Shown: piece by piece, positions 33,045 through 41,572 of the stretch
Numbering within the stretch: position 1 is the stretch's first letter
Layout of the letters: every line of letters begins with the position of its first letter
DNA from: Fimbriimonadaceae bacterium
Lineage (GTDB): Bacteria; Armatimonadota; Fimbriimonadia; Fimbriimonadales; Fimbriimonadaceae
Reading direction: 5' to 3'
Assembly: GCA_024710805.1 (NCBI GenBank)
Contig: JANJUB010000042.1
Coordinates: 1-46,178, forward strand
Length of the DNA: 46,178 bases
Notes under the pieces: model-generated
Database searches by the model: none
Seen by the model: the letters and a program-made list of their open reading frames with translations, nothing else
Told to the model about the DNA's origin: nothing
Made by a program: the position numbers and the translations under genes

Positions 33045-35500
33045 CTCAGCGGTTCCAACGCCAGCTTCAGCACCTCATCGGCTTCCTTGACGAAGTGCGC
33101 GGTGAGCTCCTTGCGGATCTTCTCGGGAACCTCTTCAAGGTAGTCCTTGCGGTTTTCGTGGCTGAGGATCACGGTTTGCACTCCCGCTCGATGCGCGGCA
33201 AGGATCTTCTCCTTGATCCCACCGACGGGCAGCACCTGTCCGCTCAACGTGACTTCACCGGTCATCGCGAGCCGGTTCTTGACACGACGTCCGGTCAGCA
33301 ACGAGACCAGTGCGGTCAGCATCGTGATGCCTGCGCTCGGCCCGTCCTTCGGCACCGCTCCGGCGGGCACGTGAACGTGCAGTTCGCTCTTCTCGAAGAT
33401 CGCAGAGTCGATCTTCAGCGCCTCCGCGTGGGATCGGATGTAGCTCAGCGCCGCGGTGACGCTCTCCTTCATGACGTCGCCCAACTGCCCCGTGAGAATC
33501 AGGCCCTTCGAGCCGGGCATCTTGGCCGACTCGATGAAGACAATGTCGCCGCCGACCGGCGTCCAAACCAAACCCACGGCGGTCCCCGGCGTCATGTCTC
33601 GCTCGGCAACCTCGTCGTGGAGGAATCGAGGCGATCCCAGTGCGGTCTCGATGAACTTCGGCGTGACGAGAACCTTGGCTTTACGACCTTCAGCGAACTG
33701 GCGCGTGACCTTACGCACCACACTGGCAATCTCACGCTCAAGATTGCGCACCCCGGCTTCGCGGGTGTAGTTGTGGATCAGCTTGATCACCGCATCGCGG
33801 CGGAACTCGATCTGCGACTTGCGCAAGCCGTGCTCTTCGATCTGCTTCGGGATGAGATGGCGCTCGGCGATCTCAGCCTTCTCTTCCTCGGTGTAGCCGC
33901 CGAGTTCGATAATCTCCATGCGGTCGCGCAACGGCGCGGGGATCGTGTCCAGGCGGTTTGCGGTGGTCACGAAGAACACCCGACTCAAGTCGAACGGAGC
34001 GTCGATGTAGTGGTCGCGGAAGGTTCCGTTTTGCTCGGGATCGAGAACTTCGAGCAAAGCAGACGAGGGATCGCCCCGGAAGTCCTGACCGAGCTTGTCG
34101 ATCTCGTCCAACATGAACACTGGGTTGTTCGTTTCCGCACGGCGGAGGCCCTGGATGATCTGGCCGGGCAGCGCCCCGATGTAGGTGCGGCGGTGCCCCC
34201 GAATCTCAGCCTCGTCGCGCATGCCGCCCAGCGAGATGCGGACGAACTTGCGGCCCATCGCGTGGGCGATTGAGCGTCCGAGCGAGGTCTTGCCGACACC
34301 CGGAGGGCCAGCGAGGCACAGAATCGGCTGGCGCAATCGTCCGTCCTTCTTGAATCGCCGGACGGCCAAGAACTCGAGAATGCGCTCCTTGATTTTCTCG
34401 AGCCCGGAGTGGTCGTTGTCGAGCACCTCCTTGACGGTCTTCAGGTCAAGGTTGTCCTCGGTGGCCTTCTCCCAGGGAAGGGAGACCACCCAGTCGATGT
34501 AGGTGCGCGCCACGGTGTACTCGGGTGCGCCCGGAGACATCCGGCGCAAGCGGTCGAACTCGCGATGCACCTCACGCGCGGCTTCGTCGCTCAGGCCCGC
34601 GTCGGCAATCTTCTCGGCGAGTTCGTCGAGCTCTTCGGCCCGATCGTCGGTCTCGCCGAGCTCTCGTTGAATCGCCTTAAGCTGCTCGCGCAGGTAGTAC
34701 TCGCGCTGGGACCGGCTGAGTTCGGTGTTGACCTCGCTTTGAACCTTCGTTGTGAGTTCGAGAACCCGAACCTCGCGAGACAGCACGTCGAGGAGGATGC
34801 GCAGCCGCTCCATCACGCTGAGGGTCTCGAGGACGCGCTGCTTGTCCTCGACGCCGAGGGTCATGTGGGCAGCCACGAGGTCCGCCATCACGTTCGTTTC
34901 TTGGACGGCTTGGGTGAGCGCGCGCAGCTCGTCGGGAAGGTGGGGGGTCAGGCGGATCGCCTGATCGAACATCGCGGCGACGGATCGTCGCAGGGCTTCA
35001 GCTTCTTCTAGGCGGTCTTCGGCCACCGGCTCGTCTTCGAGGACTTCGATCCGGGCGCGCAGATAGGGCTGCTCCTGCAACCGCTCGACGATGCGGAAAC
35101 GCGACACCCCTTGAACAATCAGTCGGGTCGCGTCGGGCATCTTGACGAGCGTGCGAATGATGACCGCGCAACCGACCTCGTACACGTCGTCGAATCCGGG
35201 AGAGTCCAGGCTTGCGTTGCGCTGGGCCACCACGCCGATGATGCGATTGTTGCCCACGACGGAATCGTCGATCAACTGGACGCTCGCCTCGCGCCCCACG
35301 CTGAGCGGGGCAATCAGCATCGGGTAGATGACGGAATCCCTCAACGGAAGGAGATTCAACTCGGTCGGAATCTGCAGGGGGGTGTCATCGTCCTCCGTGG
35401 GGAGCACGACACCACTCGACTCGAGATCCTCGATCTCCTGAATCACGGCCACGCTTCCGCCGTCTTCCGGGGTTGCTTCTTTTCGTTTAGATCTTGCCAA
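33041..35500 (-). CDS. lon: ATP-dependent Lon protease
   Basis: An 819-residue LonA protease that degrades misfolded and regulatory proteins. It has the N-terminal LON domain (about 43-245), the AAA+ module with Walker A GPPGVGKT (398-405) and Walker B VFMLDEID (about 461-468), and the protease domain. The catalytic dyad is Ser722 in KDGPSAG and Lys765 (GIKEK, 43 residues on, as in E. coli). The start is TTG at 35500, since an in-frame TGA lies two codons upstream and the next GTG is codon 17. AAAAAGG lies about 10 nt upstream. It follows hsp20 by 26 bp, which suggests a proteostasis operon. Confidence 0.97.
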   Translation of the reverse strand: MARSKRKEATPEDGGSVAVIQEIEDLESSGVVLPTEDDDTPLQIPTELNLLPLRDSVIYPMLIAPLSVGREASVQLIDDSVVGNNRIIGVVAQRNASLDSPGFDDVYEVGCAVIIRTLVKMPDATRLIVQGVSRFRIVERLQEQPYLRARIEVLEDEPVAEDRLEEAEALRRSVAAMFDQAIRLTPHLPDELRALTQAVQETNVMADLVAAHMTLGVEDKQRVLETLSVMERLRILLDVLSREVRVLELTTKVQSEVNTELSRSQREYYLREQLKAIQRELGETDDRAEELDELAEKIADAGLSDEAAREVHREFDRLRRMSPGAPEYTVARTYIDWVVSLPWEKATEDNLDLKTVKEVLDNDHSGLEKIKERILEFLAVRRFKKDGRLRQPILCLAGPPGVGKTSLGRSIAHAMGRKFVRISLGGMRDEAEIRGHRRTYIGALPGQIIQGLRRAETNNPVFMLDEIDKLGQDFRGDPSSALLEVLDPEQNGTFRDHYIDAPFDLSRVFFVTTANRLDTIPAPLRDRMEIIELGGYTEEEKAEIAERHLIPKQIEEHGLRKSQIEFRRDAVIKLIHNYTREAGVRNLEREIASVVRKVTRQFAEGRKAKVLVTPKFIETALGSPRFLHDEVAERDMTPGTAVGLVWTPVGGDIVFIESAKMPGSKGLILTGQLGDVMKESVTAALSYIRSHAEALKIDSAIFEKSELHVHVPAGAVPKDGPSAGITMLTALVSLLTGRRVKNRLAMTGEVTLSGQVLPVGGIKEKILAAHRAGVQTVILSHENRKDYLEEVPEKIRKELTAHFVKEADEVLKLALEPLS

Positions 35501-35526
35501 GGTTCAACTGCCTTTTTATGAGCCAC

Positions 35527-35940
35527 TCAGGCTTTGGGTACGACGACGAGCAGGAAGCCATTCTTGAAGTGGGCTTGAATGCGGTCAGGCATCACGCGCG
35601 CCCGTTCCGGCAAAGGGAGTTCCCGCTCGAACTCGCCATAGAAAACTTCGAGTTGATGGATGCCGACTCGGCCCTGGTGCCCCAACTCTTCCTCATGTCT
35701 TACGCCACGGATGATGACTTGGTGCTGAACGGCGTCGTAGGTGAGGTGGATGTCTTCGATCCGGACTCCCGCCAACTCGGCCTTGATGATGAACGCGTGC
35801 TCATCCTCCAGCATGTCAACTCGAGGCTGCCAATACCTTCGGGCGGCCGCGGTGACCTGACGTGGGATGAGTTCCACCGACAACTGGGTGAAGTCGTTCC
35901 CCACGTGCCAGAACCAGTCGTGACGTTCCCGGCGGCTCAT
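35527..35940 (-). CDS. Small heat-shock protein (Hsp20/alpha-crystallin)
   Basis: An ATP-independent holdase of 137 residues. The alpha-crystallin domain spans about 38-137: WQPRVDMLEDEHAFIIKAELAGVRIEDIHLTYD, HQVIIRGVRHEEE, GEFERELPLPERARVMPDRIQAHFKNGFLLVVVPK. The family has a short C-terminal I-x-I tail, but here the protein ends at VVVPKA with no tail. ATG at 35940 is preferred; a TTG at 35961 would add seven residues. TATAAC on the minus strand (35965-35970) gives a leader of about 18 nt. It leads lon by 26 bp and is divergent from darA across a shared symmetrical -10. Confidence 0.9.
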   Translation of the reverse strand: MSRRERHDWFWHVGNDFTQLSVELIPRQVTAAARRYWQPRVDMLEDEHAFIIKAELAGVRIEDIHLTYDAVQHQVIIRGVRHEEELGHQGRVGIHQLEVFYGEFERELPLPERARVMPDRIQAHFKNGFLLVVVPKA

Positions 35941-35964
35941 GGCTTGGAGTTTACCGGGCAAGGC

Positions 35965-35972
35965 GTTATAAT
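35965..35972. promoter_or_regulatory. Symmetrical -10 element shared by darA (+) and hsp20 (-)
   Basis: GTTATAAT reads TATAAT on the plus strand (35967-35972) and TATAAC on the minus strand (35970-35965). On the plus strand TTGGAG (35944-35949) stands 17 bp upstream as a -35. The darA GTG follows 9 nt downstream, so that transcript would be leaderless or nearly so. Confidence 0.6.
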
Positions 35973-35981
35973 GAACTTGTC

Positions 35982-36311
35982 GTGAAGCTAGCCGTCTGCA
36001 TTGTTCATAGCCGCGATAAGGGGAAAGTCACCGATGAGTTGGTTCGCGCTGGCTTCAAGTTCACGGTGATCGGTTCGACCGGCGGCTTTCTGCGCGAAGG
36101 CAATACGACATTCCTTATCGGCATCGAAGATGACGAGATCGACGCGCTGCACTCGGTCGTCGAGCAGAACTGCCAGACCCGTGAACAGGTCGTCAATGTG
36201 ATGCCGTTCGAGACGGGACCGCAGGGCGGATTCATGGCGAGCCCGGTCAAAGTCCCGGTCGGTGGTGCGGTCGTGTTCCTGCTGCCGGTAGAGCAGTTCC
36301 GGCGGTTCTGA
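35982..36311 (+). CDS. darA: DarA/PstA-type cyclic-di-AMP receptor
   Basis: A 109-residue PII-like protein of the DUF970 family (B. subtilis DarA/YaaQ, S. aureus PstA), a trimer that binds c-di-AMP. The sequence KLAVCIVHSRDKGKVTDELVRAGFKFTVIGSTGGFLREGNTTFLIGIEDDE closely follows the family; STGGFL and the Asn-Thr-Thr loop line the ligand site, and VGGAVVFLLPVEQFRRF is the usual end. The effector is unknown in all species. The start is GTG at 35982 under a TATAAT. Its stop overlaps holB, and the darA-holB neighbourhood is shared with Firmicutes. Confidence 0.93.
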   Translation: MKLAVCIVHSRDKGKVTDELVRAGFKFTVIGSTGGFLREGNTTFLIGIEDDEIDALHSVVEQNCQTREQVVNVMPFETGPQGGFMASPVKVPVGGAVVFLLPVEQFRRF

Positions 36312-37231
36312 TGGCGCTTGCTGATCTTCCGGGCTTGGCGGGAGCCAAGCGTCTCGTCCAACGTCTATCTCGTTCCGCAGATGTTACGGCCGTGCTCCTC
36401 TACGGAACGGCGGGAGCCGGCCAACTGGAGGTCGCCCACGCACTCGCGGCGGCTTGGATGTGCGCGGCTCCGACCGAGGATGGGCCTTGCGGAACGTGCT
36501 CGGGGTGCGGGGCGGTAAGCCGCGACGTCCACGTCGATCTCCTTTGGGTACGGCCAGCGGGTGCGGGCAACCAGATTCGTATTCATCAGATCACCGAGGT
36601 CGATGATCCTCCCGAGGTCGTCACCCCGATCCAGCGTTTCATCGGCACTCCACCTCTGATGGCCCCCCACAAGGTCGTGATCCTCGCCGATGTCCATCGG
36701 CTGAACGACCGGGCGGCCAATGCGCTGCTGAAGACTCTCGAGGAGCCCCACCCCTACGTGCGGTTCATTCTGACCACGTCGGAGATTGGGGAGGTCATGC
36801 CCACGATCCGTTCCCGGTGTTTGGGCGTGGCCTGCGAACTTCCCGGCGACGAGGAGGCTCGGGCCGTCTACGGTGACGCGGCGCCGCTCTACCAACTTGC
36901 CCCGCACGCCGCTGCTCGGCTTCAGCGGCAGGATGAGGCTTTCGCCAAACTGAATCGATTGGTCGACGGTCTGGCCAGTGAGCCGGTTGGTGCGGCGTTG
37001 AGGATGGCGGAGGAACTACGGGCCATCAGCGGCGAGCTCGACGGTGACAGCGCCGAGCGTGAGGGCCTCGTGGCTACGCTCGAGCTGTTTGCGATGCTCG
37101 TTTCACGCCGCTACCCCGAGCGGCCGGATTGGTCGCGGCGCATTCTCAAGGCCCATCGGCAGGTGCTGGGCAACGTGAGCTCACGGACCGCATTGGACGC
37201 CCTGTTCTGCCGAATGTTGGTCGAGCGATAG
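36311..37231 (+). CDS. holB: DNA polymerase III delta-prime subunit
   Basis: A 306-residue clamp-loader subunit. The P-loop is degenerate, YGTAGAGQLE (31-40), with Gln in place of Lys, so it should not hydrolyse ATP; this is normal for delta-prime. A zinc module of four Cys follows (MCAAPTEDGPCGTCSGCG). The segment KVVILADVHRLNDRAANALLKTLEEPHPYVRFILTTSE is the usual Walker B/SRC-like region, with IRSRC (sensor-type Arg-Cys). The start ATG shares a base with the darA stop (TGATG). A lone CoA-transferase gene begins immediately after its stop, converging. Confidence 0.92.
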   Translation: MALADLPGLAGAKRLVQRLSRSADVTAVLLYGTAGAGQLEVAHALAAAWMCAAPTEDGPCGTCSGCGAVSRDVHVDLLWVRPAGAGNQIRIHQITEVDDPPEVVTPIQRFIGTPPLMAPHKVVILADVHRLNDRAANALLKTLEEPHPYVRFILTTSEIGEVMPTIRSRCLGVACELPGDEEARAVYGDAAPLYQLAPHAAARLQRQDEAFAKLNRLVDGLASEPVGAALRMAEELRAISGELDGDSAEREGLVATLELFAMLVSRRYPERPDWSRRILKAHRQVLGNVSSRTALDALFCRMLVER

Positions 37232-37933
37232 CTAATCGCGGGGCCGGGTGGTGAGGCGCTCGATACGCTTCTCGTAGTTGGTCCCCACGATCAGGCGATC
37301 GACGAAGATGCCCGGCGTGTGAATGTTGTCCGCATCGAGTTCGCCGACTTCGACCAACTCCTCGACCTCGGCGACACACACCTTTCCGGCGGTCGCCATC
37401 ATCGGGTTGAAGTTGCGGGCGGTCTTGCGGTAGATCAAGTTCCCCGACCGATCTCCCTTCCACGCCTTGACGATGCTCACATCGGCGCGCAGCGCCGACT
37501 CCATGACGTACCACTCGCCGTCGAACTGCCGCGTCTCTTTGCCTTCCGCGATGAGCGTTCCGTAGCCAGTCTTCGTGAAGAATGCGGGAATACCCGCGCC
37601 GCCGGCTCGGATGCGCTCGGCAAGCGTGCCCTGTGGGTTGAACTCGAGTTCGAGTTCTCCGCTGAGATACTGCCGCTCAAACTCGGCGTTCTCGCCGACG
37701 TAGCTGCTGACCATCTTACGGATCTGGCGCGTCTGCAGCAGCAAGCCGAGGCCAAAGTCGTCGACGCCGCAGTTGTTCGAGATGACCGTCAAGTCTTTGA
37801 CGCCGCTGTCTCGAAGCGCAAGAATGAGGTGCTCGGCGATGCCGCACAAGCCGAATCCGCCGGACATGATCGTCATGCCGTCGAAGAGCAGTCCGTCGAG
37901 GGCTTGAGAAGCGCTGGCAAACACCTTATCCAT
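37232..37933 (-). CDS. CoA-transferase subunit A (3-oxoacid/acetate type)
   Basis: A 233-residue class I CoA-transferase alpha subunit (ScoA/AtoD-like): [79 protein letters not shown]. The catalytic Glu is in the B subunit, whose gene is absent on either side, since holB abuts one end and fabH is at the other. It may pair with a distant gene. TAAACT ends 6 nt before the ATG (leaderless type). It moves CoA between succinate or acetate and 3-oxoacids in ketone-body or butyrate metabolism; the exact substrate is unclear. Confidence 0.9.
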   Translation of the reverse strand: MDKVFASASQALDGLLFDGMTIMSGGFGLCGIAEHLILALRDSGVKDLTVISNNCGVDDFGLGLLLQTRQIRKMVSSYVGENAEFERQYLSGELELEFNPQGTLAERIRAGGAGIPAFFTKTGYGTLIAEGKETRQFDGEWYVMESALRADVSIVKAWKGDRSGNLIYRKTARNFNPMMATAGKVCVAEVEELVEVGELDADNIHTPGIFVDRLIVGTNYEKRIERLTTRPRD

Positions 37934-37939
37934 GGTGCA

Positions 37940-37945
37940 AGTTTA
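37940..37945 (-). promoter_or_regulatory. Candidate -10 element of the leaderless CoA-transferase gene
   Basis: On the minus strand TAAACT, 6 nt (TGCACC), then ATG. Confidence 0.5.
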
Positions 37946-37971
37946 CACACGTCGCCGGGTTCGCGGGGGTG

Positions 37972-38955
37972 TTACCAGCGGATGATGTTCGCGCCCCACA
38001 CGAGGCCCGCGCCAAATCCGACCGTCATCACCACCATGCCTTCGCGCAGTCGCCCTTCTTTGACCGCTTCGTAAAGCGCCAGCGGAATCGAACCGCCGGA
38101 GGTATTGCCATACTTCTCCACGTTCTTGAACACCTTCTCGGGAGGGAGCCCAAGCTTGTCTGCGGCGGAGTCGATGATGCGCAGATTCGCCTGATGAGGC
38201 ACAAAGAGGTCGATTTCGTCGGAGGTCATGCCAATCTCGGCCAAAGCGCGAAGGCACGCATCCCCCATGTTGTTGACCGCAAAGCGGTAGACCTCGGCTC
38301 CTGCCATGTAGAGGTGGCGGTTCTTAGACTTCCACTCCTCACCCGTGATGGGGTAGCGCGAGCCACCTGCCTCGAGAATGATGTGGCGGGCTCCGCTGCC
38401 GTCCGAGAGAAGGACGGTCTCCAAGACGCCTCGGTCTGTCCCTTCGCGGCCCTCCAGCACGACTGCCCCGGCACCGTCGCCAAAGAGAACGCAGGTCGAG
38501 CGATCCGTCCAGTCCACGTACTTGCTGAGCACATCGACGCCGACCACAAGAATGCGCTTACATTGGCCGGATTCGATCATGCTGGCGGCGACCGCAGTTC
38601 CGTAGATGAAGCCCGCGCATGCCGCTCCGAGATCGAAAGCCCCGGCGTTTCGGGCCCCGATCGCATCTTGAACCATACAAGAAGTTGCGGGAAAGATGTT
38701 GTCGCCGGTCACGGTGCCCACGATCACCAAGTCCAAACTGGCGGGGTCCCATCCTGCATCTTGGAGCGCCTCTTTGCTCGCTTCGATGGAGAGCGTGCTG
38801 CTTGTCTCGTCATCGGCGCAGACGCGACGCTCTCTTATTCCCGTTCGTTGGACGATCCATGCGTCATTGGTCTCAACAATCTTGCTGAGGTCGTCGTTGG
38901 TGACGATTTTCGGGGGCACGGCATGCCCAATACCCGCAACTACGGCTCTCGTCAT
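37972..38955 (-). CDS. fabH: 3-oxoacyl-ACP synthase III (KAS III)
   Basis: FabH starts fatty-acid chains by condensing acetyl-CoA or branched acyl-CoA with malonyl-ACP. The 327-residue protein has the complete triad: Cys113 (GAACAGF), His254 (FVPHQANLRI) and Asn284 (KYGNTSGGS). ATG at 38955 is chosen from the KAS III N-terminus (TRAVVAGIGHAVPPKIVTNDD); an in-frame extension lies inside plsX. It overlaps the plsX stop by 4 bp (ATGA). The gene is third in yceD-plsX-fabH. Confidence 0.96.
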   Translation of the reverse strand: MTRAVVAGIGHAVPPKIVTNDDLSKIVETNDAWIVQRTGIRERRVCADDETSSTLSIEASKEALQDAGWDPASLDLVIVGTVTGDNIFPATSCMVQDAIGARNAGAFDLGAACAGFIYGTAVAASMIESGQCKRILVVGVDVLSKYVDWTDRSTCVLFGDGAGAVVLEGREGTDRGVLETVLLSDGSGARHIILEAGGSRYPITGEEWKSKNRHLYMAGAEVYRFAVNNMGDACLRALAEIGMTSDEIDLFVPHQANLRIIDSAADKLGLPPEKVFKNVEKYGNTSGGSIPLALYEAVKEGRLREGMVVMTVGFGAGLVWGANIIRW

Positions 38956-39947
38956 GAGATGAAGTTCAGCTCCTGTTCCACACTGGTACGCAAAGATTCT
39001 AGCAACTCGTGATCGAGGGTTCGCTGCGCAAGGAGCAATGCGTTCATGATCGCGCGACTGCTGCTTCTTCCGTGACAGATGATGCACAGATGATTCAGCC
39101 CAAGCAACGGCGAACCTCCGACTTCGGCATAGTCCATTCTCTTTCGGAGCGGGGCAAAGACCTTCTTGAGAGGCAGGTACGGCAGTTTCGCGACTGGATT
39201 GGAGGGCACTTGCTCCTTCACCAGCTTCATGATCAGTTCAGCAACGCCCTCGCTCGTCTTGAGGACGATATTGCCGACGAAAGCGTCGCAAACCACGATG
39301 TCGCATGGGTTCGCGAACATATCCTTGCCCTCGATGTTGCCGGCAAACCAGGAGTGTCGGGCAAGGAGCGCGTAGGCTTGTTTGGCGAAGGAACTGCCCT
39401 TGCCCTCTTCTTCACCGATGTTGAGGAGATGAACCTTGGGCTCGACTTTCCCCATGACCTGAGTGGCATAGGCGCGGCCCATGAGCGCAAACTCGACCAA
39501 GTGCTCGGGATCCACGTCGGGGCTGGCTCCCGCATCCAACAGCAGGAACTTGCCGTGGTAGTTCGGGATTTCGCTCGCGATGGCGGGTCGGTGGAATCCA
39601 TGCATCTGCCGCCAACTGAGCAACGATGCGGCCGACGCCGCGCCGGTGTTTCCCGCTGAAACGAACACGTGGGCTTCGCCGCGCTTGACGAGATCGACCC
39701 CCACCGCCATCGACGAGTCCTTCTTCTTTCGCAGGGCTTCGAGCGGCTTCTCGTGCATCTCGACGACTTGAGATGCGGGGTGAATGGACAGATTCGTGGG
39801 ACAAGGAGTAGGCAACAGGGCGGCGATACGGTCGGGATCTCCTACGAGCAAAACGGAGTGGTGCAGATGCGGTGCGGCTTCGACGGCGCCCTTGACAATT
39901 TCGTCTGGCGCGTGGTCGCCCCCCATCGCATCCAGGGCAATTTTCAA
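38952..39947 (-). CDS. plsX: Phosphate acyltransferase
   Basis: PlsX makes acyl-phosphate from acyl-ACP, feeding PlsY in phospholipid synthesis. The 331-residue protein starts MKIALDAMGGDHAPDEIVKGAV, and includes VSAGNTGAASAASLL, DAGASPDVDPEHLVEFALMG, NIGEEEGKGSSF and CDAFVGNIVLKTSEG, all typical. It overlaps yceD upstream and fabH downstream, each by 4 bp, so the three genes are translated together. Confidence 0.97.
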   Translation of the reverse strand: MKIALDAMGGDHAPDEIVKGAVEAAPHLHHSVLLVGDPDRIAALLPTPCPTNLSIHPASQVVEMHEKPLEALRKKKDSSMAVGVDLVKRGEAHVFVSAGNTGAASAASLLSWRQMHGFHRPAIASEIPNYHGKFLLLDAGASPDVDPEHLVEFALMGRAYATQVMGKVEPKVHLLNIGEEEGKGSSFAKQAYALLARHSWFAGNIEGKDMFANPCDIVVCDAFVGNIVLKTSEGVAELIMKLVKEQVPSNPVAKLPYLPLKKVFAPLRKRMDYAEVGGSPLLGLNHLCIICHGRSSSRAIMNALLLAQRTLDHELLESLRTSVEQELNFIS

Positions 39948-40480
39948 GCCTTCGGATCCTCCGGTTCGAGGAGTTTTGCCAGCCTCTGAAACTCTAGCCG
40001 CCCCTCAGTTGACGCGTCCTTGAGCCGGTTTGCGGCATCATCCGGGCAGGGCTGTCCCGTAGCTTCAAGGCAGTCCGCCGTGAGCGGGATTGCCAGCAAC
40101 AGGTTTTGTCGGAGCAGGTCCTCCACCTTCAGCAGGTTGCCCTCGAAAAGCGGGTACGGCTCCTCATCGACGACCTTGGCCATATCTTGGCTGCTGAAGC
40201 TGCTGGGCGTGCCCTCGACGGGGAACTGCTCATCCATATCGAACTCAACATCGACCTCGATCGGGTTGGTACAGCGCGAGCATTCCAGCACCACCCGGGT
40301 CTTGAAGTTCCCGGTGACGAGCAGAAGATTGCCAGTGCTGACCACTTCCATTTCGCCCTCGAGGGGTGCGACAAGGTCGAGGTCGGCTTCTTCAGGCAGC
40401 TCGGTAGAGATTTCCACCGTAATCTTGCGCCCTGGGTGCTGAAGGACGTCGTTCAGATCGAGCAAGTCGTCCCTTCGCAT
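39944..40480 (-). CDS. YceD/DUF177 family protein
   Basis: A 178-residue protein with the DUF177 layout: an N-terminal beta region, LECSRCTNPIEVDVEFDMDEQF (a Cys pair) in the middle, and DCLEATGQPCPD (a second Cys pair) near the C-terminus, which may form a zinc site. In many bacteria this gene is followed by rpmF (ribosomal protein L32) and then plsX; here its stop overlaps plsX by 4 bp, so rpmF is missing from the operon. It is linked to ribosomal RNA processing in E. coli and plants. TAAACT ends 8 nt before the ATG, and a CCTAGG pair (40495-40512) lies just upstream. Confidence 0.88.
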   Translation of the reverse strand: MRRDDLLDLNDVLQHPGRKITVEISTELPEEADLDLVAPLEGEMEVVSTGNLLLVTGNFKTRVVLECSRCTNPIEVDVEFDMDEQFPVEGTPSSFSSQDMAKVVDEEPYPLFEGNLLKVEDLLRQNLLLAIPLTADCLEATGQPCPDDAANRLKDASTEGRLEFQRLAKLLEPEDPKA

Positions 40481-40488
40481 GGGGGGGC

Positions 40489-40494
40489 AGTTTA
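40489..40494 (-). promoter_or_regulatory. Candidate -10 element of the leaderless yceD-plsX-fabH operon
   Basis: On the minus strand TAAACT, 8 nt, then ATG. The palindrome CCTAGG occurs on both sides of CCTTAA directly upstream (40495-40512) and may be an operator. Confidence 0.45.
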
Positions 40495-40502
40495 CCTAGG
40501 CC

Positions 40503-41534
40503 TTAACCTAGGAACTTGGTGAGCGAGTGGGTGAGCGCCCGCGCGGTGAAGTTGACGAGCGGAATGCTCACATCATAAGCCATCCGCGTCGGCCCAACCA
40601 AGGCAATCATCCCGGCCTCGTGTTCCCCGACGTAGAACGACTGCCGGACCACCGACAACTGGTGCATTTTTGAACTGCGATGCTCTCGGCCGATCGTGAC
40701 GGTCTGCGGCTGATCGCTCGGAGCTTGGAGAGCCTCGGCCAGCACGTCCGATTCCTTCAACGAGTCGATCAGTTCGGCCAGCGCGCCGGCATCTCTTTGG
40801 AACTCGGGCTGCCCGAACAAGAACTCCTCGCCTTCGGTCGTCACGCTCACCTTGTTCACTTCCTTGGCGATTGACTTGAGAGCGGATTGAATGCCGGACA
40901 GGAGTTGGTCGCCAGCCGAGGCGTTGGGGGCCACGGCCGGCGCTTTCGCTTTGGCAACGTTGCGCAGCCCTTGCCCAACAACCTGGCTGGTGAGCAGTTC
41001 ATTCACTCGACCCAAGTCGGTGAGCGTGAGCTCGGCGGGCACTTCGAGCATGCGATTAACGACCGCTCCGTTGCTGAGTACGACGACCAGCAAGGCTTGC
41101 TTCGGACCCAGCGCCGAGACGACGATCGAACGGACGATCAGATTTGGATTGCGGACGAGCGTGGCGGCACTAAGCAGGTGGGTCAGGCGGCTGAGCGCAC
41201 GGGTGGTCTCGCTCAGAAGCTCCTGAAGGGCATCGCCCTCTTCGGTGGTGCTTTTCACTTGCCGGCGCAGTTCGGGGCTCAGCTGCGGTTCGACGATGAA
41301 GCGGTCCACATAGTAGCGGTAACCCTGATCGCTCGGAATGCGTCCCGCGCTGGTATGAGGTTGCTCAAGAAAGCCGAGATCGGAGAGGTCGGCGAGTTCG
41401 TTGCGGATGGTCGCCGACTTGACGCCCATCTCGTAGCGCGTGGCGATCATCTCGCTGCCGACCGGTTCGGCTCCACGCACATATTCGACCACGACGGCCC
41501 GGAGAATCGTCTGCTTCCTCGGATCGAGGTCCAT
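40503..41534 (-). CDS. hrcA: Heat-inducible transcription repressor
   Basis: A 343-residue repressor of the HrcA family. The N-terminal winged helix (about 5-75) is clear: LDPRKQTILRAVVVEYVRGAEPVGSEMIATRYEMGVKSATIRNELADLSDLGFLEQPHTSAGRIPSDQGYRYYVDRF. The C-terminal GAF-like region includes HQLSVVRQSFYVGEHEAGMIALVGPTRMAYD. HrcA binds CIRCE elements (TTAGCACTC inverted repeat) at dnaK/groE; none was found in the window, and dnaK, grpE and groE are absent, so it acts in trans. TAGAAT ends 6 nt before the ATG. It stands 22 bp upstream of yceD, possibly in the same unit. Confidence 0.95.
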   Translation of the reverse strand: MDLDPRKQTILRAVVVEYVRGAEPVGSEMIATRYEMGVKSATIRNELADLSDLGFLEQPHTSAGRIPSDQGYRYYVDRFIVEPQLSPELRRQVKSTTEEGDALQELLSETTRALSRLTHLLSAATLVRNPNLIVRSIVVSALGPKQALLVVVLSNGAVVNRMLEVPAELTLTDLGRVNELLTSQVVGQGLRNVAKAKAPAVAPNASAGDQLLSGIQSALKSIAKEVNKVSVTTEGEEFLFGQPEFQRDAGALAELIDSLKESDVLAEALQAPSDQPQTVTIGREHRSSKMHQLSVVRQSFYVGEHEAGMIALVGPTRMAYDVSIPLVNFTARALTHSLTKFLG

Positions 41535-41540
41535 AGGGGA

Positions 41541-41546
41541 ATTCTA
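41541..41546 (-). promoter_or_regulatory. Candidate -10 element of leaderless hrcA
   Basis: On the minus strand TAGAAT, 6 nt (TCCCCT), then ATG. The spacing and hexamer match the 66-aa gene at 3499. Confidence 0.55.
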
Positions 41547-41572
41547 CTCCGGGCCGGCGGGCCGAAACGGGG

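Noticed and set aside
39947-39950. A hidden rpmF gene between yceD and plsX
   Set aside because: The two genes overlap by four bases, leaving no room.
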